Below, piece after piece: positions 49,992-58,755 of a stretch of 64,000 nt of DNA; positions within the stretch are counted from its first letter, which is position 1, and every line of letters begins with the position of its first letter. The notes beneath the pieces are model-generated. The model was given only the letters and a program-made list of their open reading frames with translations, searched no databases and was not told the origin of the DNA. The stretch covers positions 1 to 64,000 of the forward strand of contig QHWT01000071.1 of the NCBI GenBank assembly GCA_003222675.1. The letters run 5' to 3'. Made by a program: the position numbers and the translations under genes. Origin of the DNA: Acidobacteriota bacterium (lineage in GTDB: Bacteria; Acidobacteriota; Vicinamibacteria; Vicinamibacterales; 2-12-FULL-66-21).

Positions 49992-50020
49992 GTAAGATCG
50001 TCGGTTCCGAAGCACCCTGC

Positions 50021-50060
50021 GAGGTGCCGCCCGATCTCAATCAGGCGGCACCTCATTTCC
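50021..50060 (+). terminator. Intrinsic terminator after pilin copy 1
   Basis: GAGGTGCCGCC (50021-50031) pairs perfectly with GGCGGCACCTC (50044-50054), followed by the pyrimidine-rich ATTTCCTTCCCC. The T tract is interrupted, so termination may be partial. Confidence 0.7.
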
Positions 50061-50105
50061 TTCCCCGCTCACGGCATTCCATCCGACAATCCTCGGCACC
50101 ATCTA

Positions 50106-50122
50106 CTGACAAAATTTGTCAG
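50106..50122 (+). promoter_or_regulatory. Palindromic upstream site before pilin copy 2
   Basis: CTGACAAA-A-TTTGTCAG is an 8-bp perfect palindrome containing TGACAA-AAT-TTGTCA, the same arrangement as over the pilB promoter. It lies about 105 bp upstream of the sigma-54 promoter, a usual distance for an enhancer-type activator site, so PilR is the natural candidate ligand. Confidence 0.6.
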
Positions 50123-50226
50123 TCGCCGCTTTTTTGCCAGCAATCCCGAAGGACTGACGGAATTTTTCTTCCCCGCAAATCGCTCGAATCAAACGGTTTG
50201 TACAACGAGCGTATTTTCAGGGGCTG

Positions 50227-50242
50227 TGGCATTGCCGTTGCT
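50227..50242 (+). promoter_or_regulatory. Sigma-54 promoter of pilin copy 2
   Basis: TGGCAT-TGCCG-TTGCT matches the -24/-12 consensus TGGCAC-N5-TTGCW with exact GG-N10-GC spacing. It is 90 bp before the pilin ATG. The 340-bp gap from 49992 to 50331 otherwise holds the terminator and the palindrome listed separately. Confidence 0.8.
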
Positions 50243-50331
50243 CTTCGGTCCGATACGCCCCAAAGTGCGGTTGCCAGGGCATCGGGCTTTGAGACGCGGC
50301 ACACCACAATCTTTCGGAGGAGCTGACTGTC

Positions 50332-50847
50332 ATGAAGGTTCGTAACCAGAAGGGTTTCACTCTCATCGAGCTGCTGATCGTCGTCGCGATCATCGGCATC
50401 ATCGCGGCGATTGCGGTTCCGGGCCTGCTCCGGGCACGCATCTCCGGTAACGAGGCGTCGGCGATCGGCTCGCTGCGCGCCATCAGCAGCGCGCAGTCGA
50501 CGTTCTCGGCGAGCTGCGCGAACGGCATGTATGCGTCATCGATGGACATCCTCGGCACGGGTCCGTCGGGCGGTTCGGCGTTCATCAGCCCGGACCTCGG
50601 CGCGGCGGCGACGGCGACCAAGAGCGGCTACAACGTGAGCTTGGCGGGCACGTCCGCCACGGGCACGGCCTGCAACGGTTCGACGGCACTCGCGTCCGGC
50701 TATCATTCCTGGGCCGACCCCGTATCGAGCTCGACGGGCACGCGTTACTTCGGGTCGAACACCACGGGCACGATCTGGCAGGGCACCGCGACGCTCAGCG
50801 GCATGAGCGACACGGCCACCCCGTCGGGCGGCACTGCGATTCAGTAA
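50332..50847 (+). CDS. Type IV major-pilin-like protein, copy 2
   Basis: This 171-residue prepilin (leader MKVRNQKG) differs from copy 1 at only a handful of residues (for example S to N at YNVSL and N to D at WADPV). It keeps the Cys pair. It has the best sigma-54 promoter in the window, a GGAGGAG ribosome-binding site (50316-50322) and its own strong terminator, suggesting independent high-level expression as the main pilin. Confidence 0.93.
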   Translation: MKVRNQKGFTLIELLIVVAIIGIIAAIAVPGLLRARISGNEASAIGSLRAISSAQSTFSASCANGMYASSMDILGTGPSGGSAFISPDLGAAATATKSGYNVSLAGTSATGTACNGSTALASGYHSWADPVSSSTGTRYFGSNTTGTIWQGTATLSGMSDTATPSGGTAIQ

Positions 50848-50869
50848 GCGTGTTGGTCTAGCCGCGTCT

Positions 50870-50907
50870 GCGAGGGATGTCCATCGGACATCCCTCGCCT
50901 TTTTTTT
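50870..50907 (+). terminator. Intrinsic terminator after pilin copy 2
   Basis: A 13-bp perfect stem, GCGAGGGATGTCC-ATC-GGACATCCCTCGC, followed by C and eight T. Confidence 0.95.
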
Positions 50908-50934
50908 GCCGCTTCGGTACCCTTCGATCAAAAC

Positions 50935-53364
50935 ATGGCATTGCCGTCCGTCGCAGGTTCCCCCTCGGTCGTCGCGGCTCCGCGGCGCACGTGGCGCTGG
51001 TGCCTGCTGGTGGCCGCGGTGAGCGTCGTGCCGGTTGCCGGCGTTTTTACCCTGTCGCGAATCTTCTTCGTCCGCGACCTCACGCTCGCCTTTCATTCCC
51101 GATTTCTCTGGCTGCGCGCCAGCGTCTGGTCAGGCCAATGGCCGTGGTGGGATCCGTTTCCCGCTTCGGGCCAGTCGGCCGCGGGCGACGCGTTGTATCA
51201 ACTGTTTCTTCCGCCGACGCTTGCCCTGCGACTCCTGCTGCCAGAAGTTTTGGCGTGGAATCTCTGGGTGGCGTTGCCGGTGCCGTTGGCCGGCACAGGG
51301 TGCTGGCTGTTCCTGCGACGTCACGTGCGGGATCCCGCTGCGGTACTCGGGGCGCTCGCCTTCTCGCTCTCGGGACCGATCGTCTCCACCACTAATTTTC
51401 CAAACCTTTCGTGGTCGATCGCGGCCGTCCCTTATGTGTTCTGGGCCATCGATCGTCTCGCTGTCCGGCCTAGCGCCCGTGACGCCGCGGTCCTGGCGGT
51501 GACGATTGCGATGCAGGCGCTGGCGGGGGAGCCTGTCAGTCTCGCGGGGACCCTCGCGCTTGCCGCGGCGTACACGCTGACGGTTGCGGCGCCGCGGTGG
51601 CGATCGCAGGCACGCGCGCTCGTCACGACGTTCGTCGCCGTCGTACTGGGACTCGGGCTCGCGAGCATCCAGTTCGCGCCCTTGCTGGAGGCGAGCCGCC
51701 ACTCGGTGCGCAGCATGATGACGGGCGACGCCTTCTGGTCGTTCCACCCGCTCGCGCTGCTCGAGCTGCTCGTGCCGCATTTCTACGGCGACTACTTCAA
51801 TTCGAATCTTCGCGAGCTCGCGTGGATGGTCGCCTTGAACAGCGGGCGCGAGCCTTTCTACTACACGATGTACGTCGGCGTTGGCGCGATTCTGGTTGCT
51901 GCGCTCGCGGCAACCGTCGGGCGACGTCGCCATATCTTCTGGTCGGTCGCGCTGATCGCCTCCATCGTGGCGGCGCTGGGGTCCTTTACGCCCGTGTATC
52001 CGGCACTGCAGCAGGTGATCCCCGGTCTGAGCGCATTTCGCTTCCCGGTGAAGTACCTGTCGCTCGCGTCGTTCGCGCTCGCGGCGCTCACGGCGCACGG
52101 GTGGCAATCGCTTCTTGACGGCGAGATTCGGCGCCGGCGCGCGTTCATCGCGGTTGGCATGGCATTCGCCGTCGCCGCCTGTGCGTACGTGCTCGTGGCG
52201 TGGCTGCTGATCGCGCCGGCGCGTCCGGTGCACCTGTTCTTCCGCCTCGCTGAGATCGCCAACGTCCGCTTTCCGATCCAGGGCGCGGAGTACCTGATCT
52301 ACCGCGCGCGTCCGCTGTTGACGACGCTTTTCCTGAAGCTGATGGCGATGGGCCTGCTCGTCGCCATCGCGGTCTCGACTCGCCGTGAGCACCGGATGGC
52401 GCGCACTGTCCTTGCTGTCGCGATGGTCGTGGACCTCGCCATCGCGAATGGCAGCGTCAATCCGACCATGGATGCGGCGGCGCTCGGACCGCCATCGTGG
52501 ATTTCCGTGATGGACGCGCACCCACAGGATCGGATTTACATGGGAGGCCGCCTCGAAGGGTGGATCAACCCGCTCGATCCCGACGCGCCGAAGTGGGTGG
52601 CGCCTCCCGAGGGCATCTCGCCGACGGATGCGCGCTACCTCGCTGTCAACGAGCTGATGTACTCGCCGTCGGGCTGGCACGTGCGCGAGTCCATCTCATT
52701 CGATCTGCCGCTGCTCTGGCCGCTCGATTACGCGCGGCTGGTCAGCCGCTTCAGGCCGTCGGCGCGCGAAGAACGCTTGCGGCTGCTCGAACGGATTGGG
52801 ACGCGCTACTGCGTGCTGCCGACGCCGCCGCATCAGGGCGCGGTCCCGCTCGCCTCGCTGAACGGGATCCCGCAGATGAAGGTTTATGAATGTCATCCTT
52901 CAGCCCGGCGCGTCAGCGTCGTGCCCGATGCGTTGATCGGCCCGGACGTGCCCTGGCAGATCGAAGGATTGTTTCAGGAGCGCTTCGACCCGTCGCGGGG
53001 TGTGCTCGTGAGCGACCGGCCGCCGGATCCCGTGGGCATCGAAGGGCCCGCGGCGCCGGCATCTGCGACAATCATCACGGACGGCAACAGCCGCGTCGTC
53101 GTGCACGCAGGGCTGCCAGGTGACGGCTATCTGGCGCTGTTCGATTCCTACAGTTCCGACTGGCGCGTCGATGTCGACGGGCGTGCCGCGCCGCTGATGC
53201 GCGCGAACGGCCTCTTCCGCGCTGTGCACCTGACGCGCGGGCCGCACGTCGTGACATTCACCTACCATCCGCGGGCCCTCTATCTTGGCGCGGCCATGAG
53301 CGCGCTCACGGGTCTCGCGCTCGCAGCCTGGTGTGTGGCCGACAGGCGGCGCCGCGTCGCGTGA
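50935..53364 (+). CDS. YfhO-like polytopic membrane protein, first of three
   Basis: This 809-residue protein has about 11-12 membrane helices. The first extracytoplasmic loop has the GT-C-like pattern FVRDLTLAFHSRFLWLR and WPWWDPFPASGQ; further along are VPHFYGDYFNSN, FRFPVKYLSLASFAL and a soluble C-terminal domain (LFDSYSSDWRVDVDGRAAPLMRANGLFRAVHL) before a last helix. YfhO-family proteins in Firmicutes act as GT-C glycosyltransferases on teichoic acids. A role in glycosylating pilins or envelope polymers is inference. It starts 28 bp after the pilin terminator. Confidence 0.85.
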   Translation: MALPSVAGSPSVVAAPRRTWRWCLLVAAVSVVPVAGVFTLSRIFFVRDLTLAFHSRFLWLRASVWSGQWPWWDPFPASGQSAAGDALYQLFLPPTLALRLLLPEVLAWNLWVALPVPLAGTGCWLFLRRHVRDPAAVLGALAFSLSGPIVSTTNFPNLSWSIAAVPYVFWAIDRLAVRPSARDAAVLAVTIAMQALAGEPVSLAGTLALAAAYTLTVAAPRWRSQARALVTTFVAVVLGLGLASIQFAPLLEASRHSVRSMMTGDAFWSFHPLALLELLVPHFYGDYFNSNLRELAWMVALNSGREPFYYTMYVGVGAILVAALAATVGRRRHIFWSVALIASIVAALGSFTPVYPALQQVIPGLSAFRFPVKYLSLASFALAALTAHGWQSLLDGEIRRRRAFIAVGMAFAVAACAYVLVAWLLIAPARPVHLFFRLAEIANVRFPIQGAEYLIYRARPLLTTLFLKLMAMGLLVAIAVSTRREHRMARTVLAVAMVVDLAIANGSVNPTMDAAALGPPSWISVMDAHPQDRIYMGGRLEGWINPLDPDAPKWVAPPEGISPTDARYLAVNELMYSPSGWHVRESISFDLPLLWPLDYARLVSRFRPSAREERLRLLERIGTRYCVLPTPPHQGAVPLASLNGIPQMKVYECHPSARRVSVVPDALIGPDVPWQIEGLFQERFDPSRGVLVSDRPPDPVGIEGPAAPASATIITDGNSRVVVHAGLPGDGYLALFDSYSSDWRVDVDGRAAPLMRANGLFRAVHLTRGPHVVTFTYHPRALYLGAAMSALTGLALAAWCVADRRRRVA

Positions 53365-55778
53365 CCCGATTGCGCCGAAGCCACCTGTGGGCGCTCGTGG
53401 CCGTCGCCGCCGCCACGCTGCCGGTCCACGGCCTCTTCACCGTGTCGCGGCTCTTCTACATTCGCGATCTGACGCTCGCGTTCCGATCGCGCTTTCTGTT
53501 TCTTCGACATACTGTCGGTTCCGGCGTGTGGCCGCTCTGGGATCCCTATCCCGGGAATGGCCAGGCGGCGGTGAACGACGCGCTGTATCAGCTGTTTCAC
53601 CTTCCGTCACTTCCGCTGCGGCTGCTGCTCCCCGAGATTCCTGCGTACAACCTCTGGATCGCGCTTCCGGTGCCGCTCGCGGCGCTCGGCGCGTACCTGT
53701 TTTTGCGGCGCAAGGTCTCGCCGCCGGCTGCCGCGGCCGGAGCGATCGCGTTTGCCGCCGCCGGTCCTGTTGTCTCGACAACCAACTTTCCGAACATGTC
53801 GTGGTCGGTGGCGGCGGTGCCGTTCGTGTTCTGGAGTCTGGAACGGGTGTTCGAGCGGCCGGCGCGTGGTTCTGTGACGTGGCTCGCGATCGCTGTCGCG
53901 TGTCAGGCGCTGGCTGGCGAGCCGGTGACGCTGGCCGCGACGCTGGCGATGGCAGGGGCCTATGTCGTGTTGCCCGCGCGCCGCTGGCACGACGTTCGGC
54001 TCACCGTCTTGTGCGCGACCGGAATGATCGCCGGCGTGCTGCTCTCGGCGATTCAATACGTTCCGCTCGTCCTCGCGACGCGCCATTCGATGCGCGGCGC
54101 GTTCGCCGTCAGCGACTTCTGGGCGTTTCATCCGCTGGCGCTCGTCGAGCTGCTCGTGCCGCATTTTTACGGCGACTACTTCAACTCGAATCTCGCGGAA
54201 CTGACCTGGATGGTCGCGCTCAACAGCGGCCGCGAGCCGTTCTATTACACGATGTATGTCGGCGTGCCCGTGATCCTCGCCGCGGCCGTGGCCGCCTGCT
54301 CGGGACGATCGGGCACGCTGTTCTGGACCTGCGCCGTGATCGCCTGCGGGATTGCGTCGCTCGGCGATCACACGCCGTTGTACCCGGCGCTGACCGCGGC
54401 CGTTCCACCTCTGCGCGGCTTCCGATTTCCCGTGAAGTACCTGTCGCTCGCTGCCTTCGGCATTGCGACGCTGGCGGCGATGACCGTGCAATGGTTGCTC
54501 GACGCTCAGGTCCCGCGCCGTCCACTTCGCGTAGTTGTGACGCTTGCGGTTGTCATCGGCATCGCCGCCTACGCGCTCGTCGCCTGGCTGCTGCTGGCGC
54601 CGAGCCTGCCGATCCGCGGCTTCTACGAGCTTGCCGCGTGGGCGGGCGTGCCGTCGCCAATCCAGGGGGCCGAGTTTCTCATTTACCGTGCGAGGCCGCT
54701 TCTGACGGGCCTGTTCATCAAACTGCTGTGCGGCGCGTTCCTGCTCTGGATTGCGGCGTCCGCCCGCCGCGAGCGCCGGCTTGCGCTGGCCGTATTCGCG
54801 GTTTTCGGCGGCGTCGATCTGATCGCCTCGAACGGCAACGTCAATCCGACAATCCCGGCGACGGCGCTGGCGACGCCGGAGTGGATCCATCACATTCCGA
54901 CGGATTTCCACGAGCGCGTCTACGTCGGGGGACGGCTCGAGGGCTGGGTGAACATGACGGACATCGACGCGCCGAAGTACGCGCGCGAGGTCGAGGGCTT
55001 TTCCGAGCTGGAGCAGCGGTATATCGTCATGAACCAGTTCATGTTCCATCCCTCGGCGTTCGGGCTGCGCGAATCGGTCTCGCACGACCTTCCTCTGCTG
55101 TGGCCGGTGGAGCACGCGCGTGAGGTCGCACGCTTCACCGCAGCGAATCGCGAAGAGCGGCTGCGGTTCCTCGACAGGGTTGGCACCCGCTACGTGATGC
55201 TGCCGACGCCGCCGTTTCGCGGCGCGACGCCACTGGCCGCGATGGTCAGCGCGGAGCAACAGCACTTGTACGAGTTCCAGCCGGCCGCACGGCGCGCGTA
55301 CATCGTTCCCGACGCGCTGCTCGGGCCGAGCGTCGGGTGGCAGATCGAGGGGTTGTTTCAAGAGCGGTTCGACCCATCTTCGGGCGTGCTCGTCAGCGAG
55401 CCGCCACCGCCGCCGTCTGGCCGGCCAGCGCCGCCCGTTCCGGCCTCCGCGACCTTCGAGGAGGACGGCATCAACCGCGTCATCGTGCGCGCCGGACTGC
55501 CTGCCGAGGGCTACCTCGCGCTGCTCGATTCGTACGATCCGGACTGGAAGGTCGACGTGGACGGCGCGTCGGCGCCGATGATGCGCGCGAACGGGCTCTT
55601 TCGTGCCGTCCATCTCGCGCCGGGCACCCACGTCGTGACGTTCATGTACCGGCCGCTGCCGTTCTATGCAGGCGCGTCGACGACGGCCGCCGCGGCGCTG
55701 GGACTGGGGCTGTGGTGCGCAATTGACGTCGGTGGCCGTCGCCGGGCCCGACGCGCCGCTCGCGCGCCGGTATCGTGA
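53361..55778 (+). CDS. YfhO-like polytopic membrane protein, second of three
   Basis: The 805-residue paralogue shares all blocks with the first: FYIRDLTLAFRSRFLFLR, WPLWDPYPGNGQ, VPHFYGDYFNSN, FRFPVKYLSLAAFGI, YDPDWKVDVDGASAPMMRANGLFRAVHLAPGTHVVTF. It starts at GTG 53361, overlapping the previous stop (GTGA), so the three genes are translationally coupled. Motif spacing is unchanged, so all three may be active. Confidence 0.85.
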   Translation: MTRLRRSHLWALVAVAAATLPVHGLFTVSRLFYIRDLTLAFRSRFLFLRHTVGSGVWPLWDPYPGNGQAAVNDALYQLFHLPSLPLRLLLPEIPAYNLWIALPVPLAALGAYLFLRRKVSPPAAAAGAIAFAAAGPVVSTTNFPNMSWSVAAVPFVFWSLERVFERPARGSVTWLAIAVACQALAGEPVTLAATLAMAGAYVVLPARRWHDVRLTVLCATGMIAGVLLSAIQYVPLVLATRHSMRGAFAVSDFWAFHPLALVELLVPHFYGDYFNSNLAELTWMVALNSGREPFYYTMYVGVPVILAAAVAACSGRSGTLFWTCAVIACGIASLGDHTPLYPALTAAVPPLRGFRFPVKYLSLAAFGIATLAAMTVQWLLDAQVPRRPLRVVVTLAVVIGIAAYALVAWLLLAPSLPIRGFYELAAWAGVPSPIQGAEFLIYRARPLLTGLFIKLLCGAFLLWIAASARRERRLALAVFAVFGGVDLIASNGNVNPTIPATALATPEWIHHIPTDFHERVYVGGRLEGWVNMTDIDAPKYAREVEGFSELEQRYIVMNQFMFHPSAFGLRESVSHDLPLLWPVEHAREVARFTAANREERLRFLDRVGTRYVMLPTPPFRGATPLAAMVSAEQQHLYEFQPAARRAYIVPDALLGPSVGWQIEGLFQERFDPSSGVLVSEPPPPPSGRPAPPVPASATFEEDGINRVIVRAGLPAEGYLALLDSYDPDWKVDVDGASAPMMRANGLFRAVHLAPGTHVVTFMYRPLPFYAGASTTAAAALGLGLWCAIDVGGRRRARRAARAPVS

Positions 55779-58741
55779 ACCGCGTTCCGCCTCGTGCCGC
55801 CTGGCCGGCGCTCGTCGTCGCCATCGCGCTTACTCCCGTTCTTGGCGTGTTCACGCTGTCGAGAATCTTCTACGTCCGCGACCTGTCGTTCTTCTTCTGG
55901 TCGCGTCACCTCTGGCTGCGGCATACGCTGTTGTCCGGCACGTTTCCGCTGTGGGATCCGTACGTCGCCGGCGGCCAGTCCATGATTGCCGACGCGCTGA
56001 ACCAGGTGCTGATGCCCATCACGATCGCGATCCGCCTGCTGCCGTCAGACATTGTCTCGTTCAATCTCTGGGTCGCCCTTCCGCTGCCGATTGCGGCAAT
56101 CGGAACGTATGCGTTTCTGCGCCACGCAAACAGCGAGGCGGCGTCGGGTGTCGGTGCGATCGCGTTCGGATTGTCAGGTCCGATCGTCTCGATGCTCAAC
56201 ACGCCGAACCTCGCGTGGTCCGTCGCGGTGCTGCCCTACGTCATGCTCGCGACCGAGCGTGTGATCGCTGCGCCGTCCGCGCGGCGGATGTCGCTGCTTG
56301 CCGTCACGGTCGCGCTGCAGGCGCTCTGCGGAGAGCCGGTCACGCTTGCGGCAACCGGTGTGATGGCGTGCGCTTTTGCGTTGTGGACCGGTCTCGCCGG
56401 GTCTGAAGATCCGGCCTACCGCGCGAGGGCGGTTGGGTGGGTCGCTGCCGGACTCGTGTTCGGCGCGCTGCTCGCCTCGGCGCAGTTGTGGCCGACGATG
56501 ATGGCGGGCGTGAGGGCACATCGGGGCAATATGGGGGTGCCCGACTTCTGGTCGCTGCACCCGCTCGGCGCGCTCGAGCTCATCGCGCCACATCTCTTCG
56601 GCAACTACTACGACGCGTTTCTGGCAGACATGCCGTGGATGTCTCCCCTCAACAGCGGACGTGACCCCTTCTACTACTCGATCTACCTGGGGCCGATTGT
56701 TCTCGCGCTGGCCGGGGCCGGACTCGCCGCGCGTCCTCGGCGCAACGTGGGCTGGGCGCTCGTCGCCCTCGTGTTTTTCATCGCCTCGATGGGCGGCTAC
56801 ACGGCCGTCTATCCGTTGATCCGCAAGCTGCTGCCGCCGCTGGCGTATTTCCGTTTCCCGGTGAAATATCTCGTCGTCACGACGTTTGCGACAGCGGTAC
56901 TTGCCGCCGACGGCTGGTCCGCTCTATCGGACCCGTTGATGCGCACGCGTATCAAGCGCGTCGCCATCATCTGTGTGCTGATGGCCGTGGTGTTTGGGAT
57001 CGCGATCGGCTTTGCGGAGGGTGCGCCACAATCGGCTGAGCGCGCGCTTGCCGCACTGGCCAGGCGCGTGCCCGTGGACCCGTTGATCGGTGCGGAATTC
57101 CTGCTGCGCGTCGGCCCGGCGCTCGCCGCGCGCGCGGCAGCGCTCCTGCTCGCGGCGGCGGCACTGATCGCCATCGCGGCATCCCCGCGCTCACGCGCGG
57201 GCACGGCGTCCTACCTGCTCCTCGTCGCGATGTGCGCTGATCTCGCCGTCACGAACGCGGAGCTGAACCTGACCTCGTCGGTGGCGAAGCTCACGCCGCC
57301 GGATTGGTACCAGGCGATGGCGGCCGAGCAGCGCGTGTACATCGGCGGACGCGTGCGGGGCTACATGAACACGGACGATCCGGATGCAACGAGCAAGTGG
57401 GAGGTTCCCGCCGAAGACACCGCGATCGAGGGTCGTATGGAGCTGAACGCGGAGCTCCCGATGGCGCCTTCGGGCTGGCGCGTGCGCGAGGCCCTGTCGT
57501 ACGACCTTCCAGTCCTCTGGCCCTCGGAGTACGAAGCGCTCGTGCGCCGTTTCGAGAAGGCGACCGCTGGGGAACGTGACCTGTTCTTGAGTCGATCCGG
57601 CGTGCGCTGGTGCGCCTTACCGGAGAACGCACGGCCCTGGCTCAAACCGATTGCGCAGGTGCCGCACTGGAAGATGTCGGTCGTCGAGTGCCATCCGACC
57701 GCGAAGCGCGTGTTCATCACGGCGACGGCGCGTCAGGGAAACGACGCGGCGTGGCAGCGCAACGCGCTCTTCGATGCCACCGTGCCGGACGAGGAGCTGC
57801 GGCTTTCGGAGGTGCCGCCCTTGGCGGGCAAGCCTGGCGAGCCTGCGGCCGCGTCCGCGCGCATTGTCGTTGACGGAACAAACGAAGTCGTGGTCGATGC
57901 GACCCTGCCGGCGGACGGGTTCGTCGTGCTGCGCGACTCATACGATCCGTCCTGGACGGTTGACGTTGACGGCGTCCACGCGCAAATAGCTCGTGCCAAC
58001 AGCGCCTACCGGGCCGTGCACGTCGCGGCAGGACATCACGTGATACGGTTCCGGTTCAGACCGCGCGACCTGTTCGTTGGTCTAACAATGTCATTGATGG
58101 CTGGGCTCATGCTGATCGGGGTGTCCGTCCGGAGGAGGGATCTTCCGCCTTCCGCCGTCGCGCGAAGCGCTTCGGCGGACCGCCGTAGCCTTGGCGGAGG
58201 CTGGTTAGGCGAAAGGACTCGTGAGCGAGAATCTGGCTTCACGCTCATCGAGCTGATGATCGTGATGGCGATCATCGGCATCATCCTCGCGATTGCGTTC
58301 GGGCAGTATCGGAATATGCAGTCGAAAGGCAACGAAGCCTCGGCGATCGCATCGCTGCGTTCGATTGCGGCGGCCGAGTGGCAGTTCGCGCAGACGTGCG
58401 GCAACCAGAAATATGCGACCACGCTGCCGGGATTGGGGCAGCCGATCCCGACGACCGGACACGCCTTTCTCAGCCCCGATCTCACCGGCGGCGACCAGGT
58501 GGAAAAGTCCGGCTACCTGTTCAAGATCACGGCGAAGCCACTCGATGGTGTCGCCCAGGCCTGCAACGGAACCCCGGTTGCAGACGGCTATGCGGCCACG
58601 GCGGATCCGGCCAGGCCCGGTATGAGTGGCGATCGTTTTTTTGCGGTCAACGCCGATCGCGTCCTGTACGAAGACAGCGAGACGTTCACGGAAAAGATGC
58701 CGGAGGAGGGGAACCCGGGCAAGGGAACGGAAATCAAGTAG
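55775..58741 (+). CDS. YfhO-like membrane protein fused to a C-terminal type IV prepilin
   Basis: Residues 1 to about 790 are the third YfhO paralogue (FYVRDLSFFFWSRHLWLR, FPLWDPYVAGGQ, FRFPVKYLVVTTFA, SYDPSWTVDVDGVHA, last helix LFVGLTMSLMAGLMLIGVSV then RRRD). Without a stop the frame crosses a REP-like palindrome (58145-58200) and enters a complete prepilin: ESG-FTLIELMIVMAIIGIILAIA, with two Cys (QTCGN, QACNG). The last YfhO helix should leave the junction in the cytoplasm, so prepilin peptidase could release the pilin. Alternatively the pilin starts inside, at GTG 58121, as the only nearby in-frame start. GTG start overlaps the previous gene. Confidence 0.85.
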   Translation: MNRVPPRAAWPALVVAIALTPVLGVFTLSRIFYVRDLSFFFWSRHLWLRHTLLSGTFPLWDPYVAGGQSMIADALNQVLMPITIAIRLLPSDIVSFNLWVALPLPIAAIGTYAFLRHANSEAASGVGAIAFGLSGPIVSMLNTPNLAWSVAVLPYVMLATERVIAAPSARRMSLLAVTVALQALCGEPVTLAATGVMACAFALWTGLAGSEDPAYRARAVGWVAAGLVFGALLASAQLWPTMMAGVRAHRGNMGVPDFWSLHPLGALELIAPHLFGNYYDAFLADMPWMSPLNSGRDPFYYSIYLGPIVLALAGAGLAARPRRNVGWALVALVFFIASMGGYTAVYPLIRKLLPPLAYFRFPVKYLVVTTFATAVLAADGWSALSDPLMRTRIKRVAIICVLMAVVFGIAIGFAEGAPQSAERALAALARRVPVDPLIGAEFLLRVGPALAARAAALLLAAAALIAIAASPRSRAGTASYLLLVAMCADLAVTNAELNLTSSVAKLTPPDWYQAMAAEQRVYIGGRVRGYMNTDDPDATSKWEVPAEDTAIEGRMELNAELPMAPSGWRVREALSYDLPVLWPSEYEALVRRFEKATAGERDLFLSRSGVRWCALPENARPWLKPIAQVPHWKMSVVECHPTAKRVFITATARQGNDAAWQRNALFDATVPDEELRLSEVPPLAGKPGEPAAASARIVVDGTNEVVVDATLPADGFVVLRDSYDPSWTVDVDGVHAQIARANSAYRAVHVAAGHHVIRFRFRPRDLFVGLTMSLMAGLMLIGVSVRRRDLPPSAVARSASADRRSLGGGWLGERTRERESGFTLIELMIVMAIIGIILAIAFGQYRNMQSKGNEASAIASLRSIAAAEWQFAQTCGNQKYATTLPGLGQPIPTTGHAFLSPDLTGGDQVEKSGYLFKITAKPLDGVAQACNGTPVADGYAATADPARPGMSGDRFFAVNADRVLYEDSETFTEKMPEEGNPGKGTEIK
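58145..58200. repeat. REP-like palindromes at the YfhO-prepilin junction
   Basis: TCCGCC...GGCGGA (58151-58178) and CCGCC-GTAGCCTT-GGCGG (58180-58197) are two adjacent palindromes. The second matches the reverse complement of rplV 18644-18664 at 20 of 21 bases. They encode the low-complexity linker of the fusion. Confidence 0.7.
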
Positions 58742-58755
58742 AATGATGCATCTCA

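Noticed and set aside
53607-55631. 674-codon antisense frame over the second YfhO gene
   Set aside because: It is a compositional shadow of a long GC-rich coding region, with no start context and no motif.
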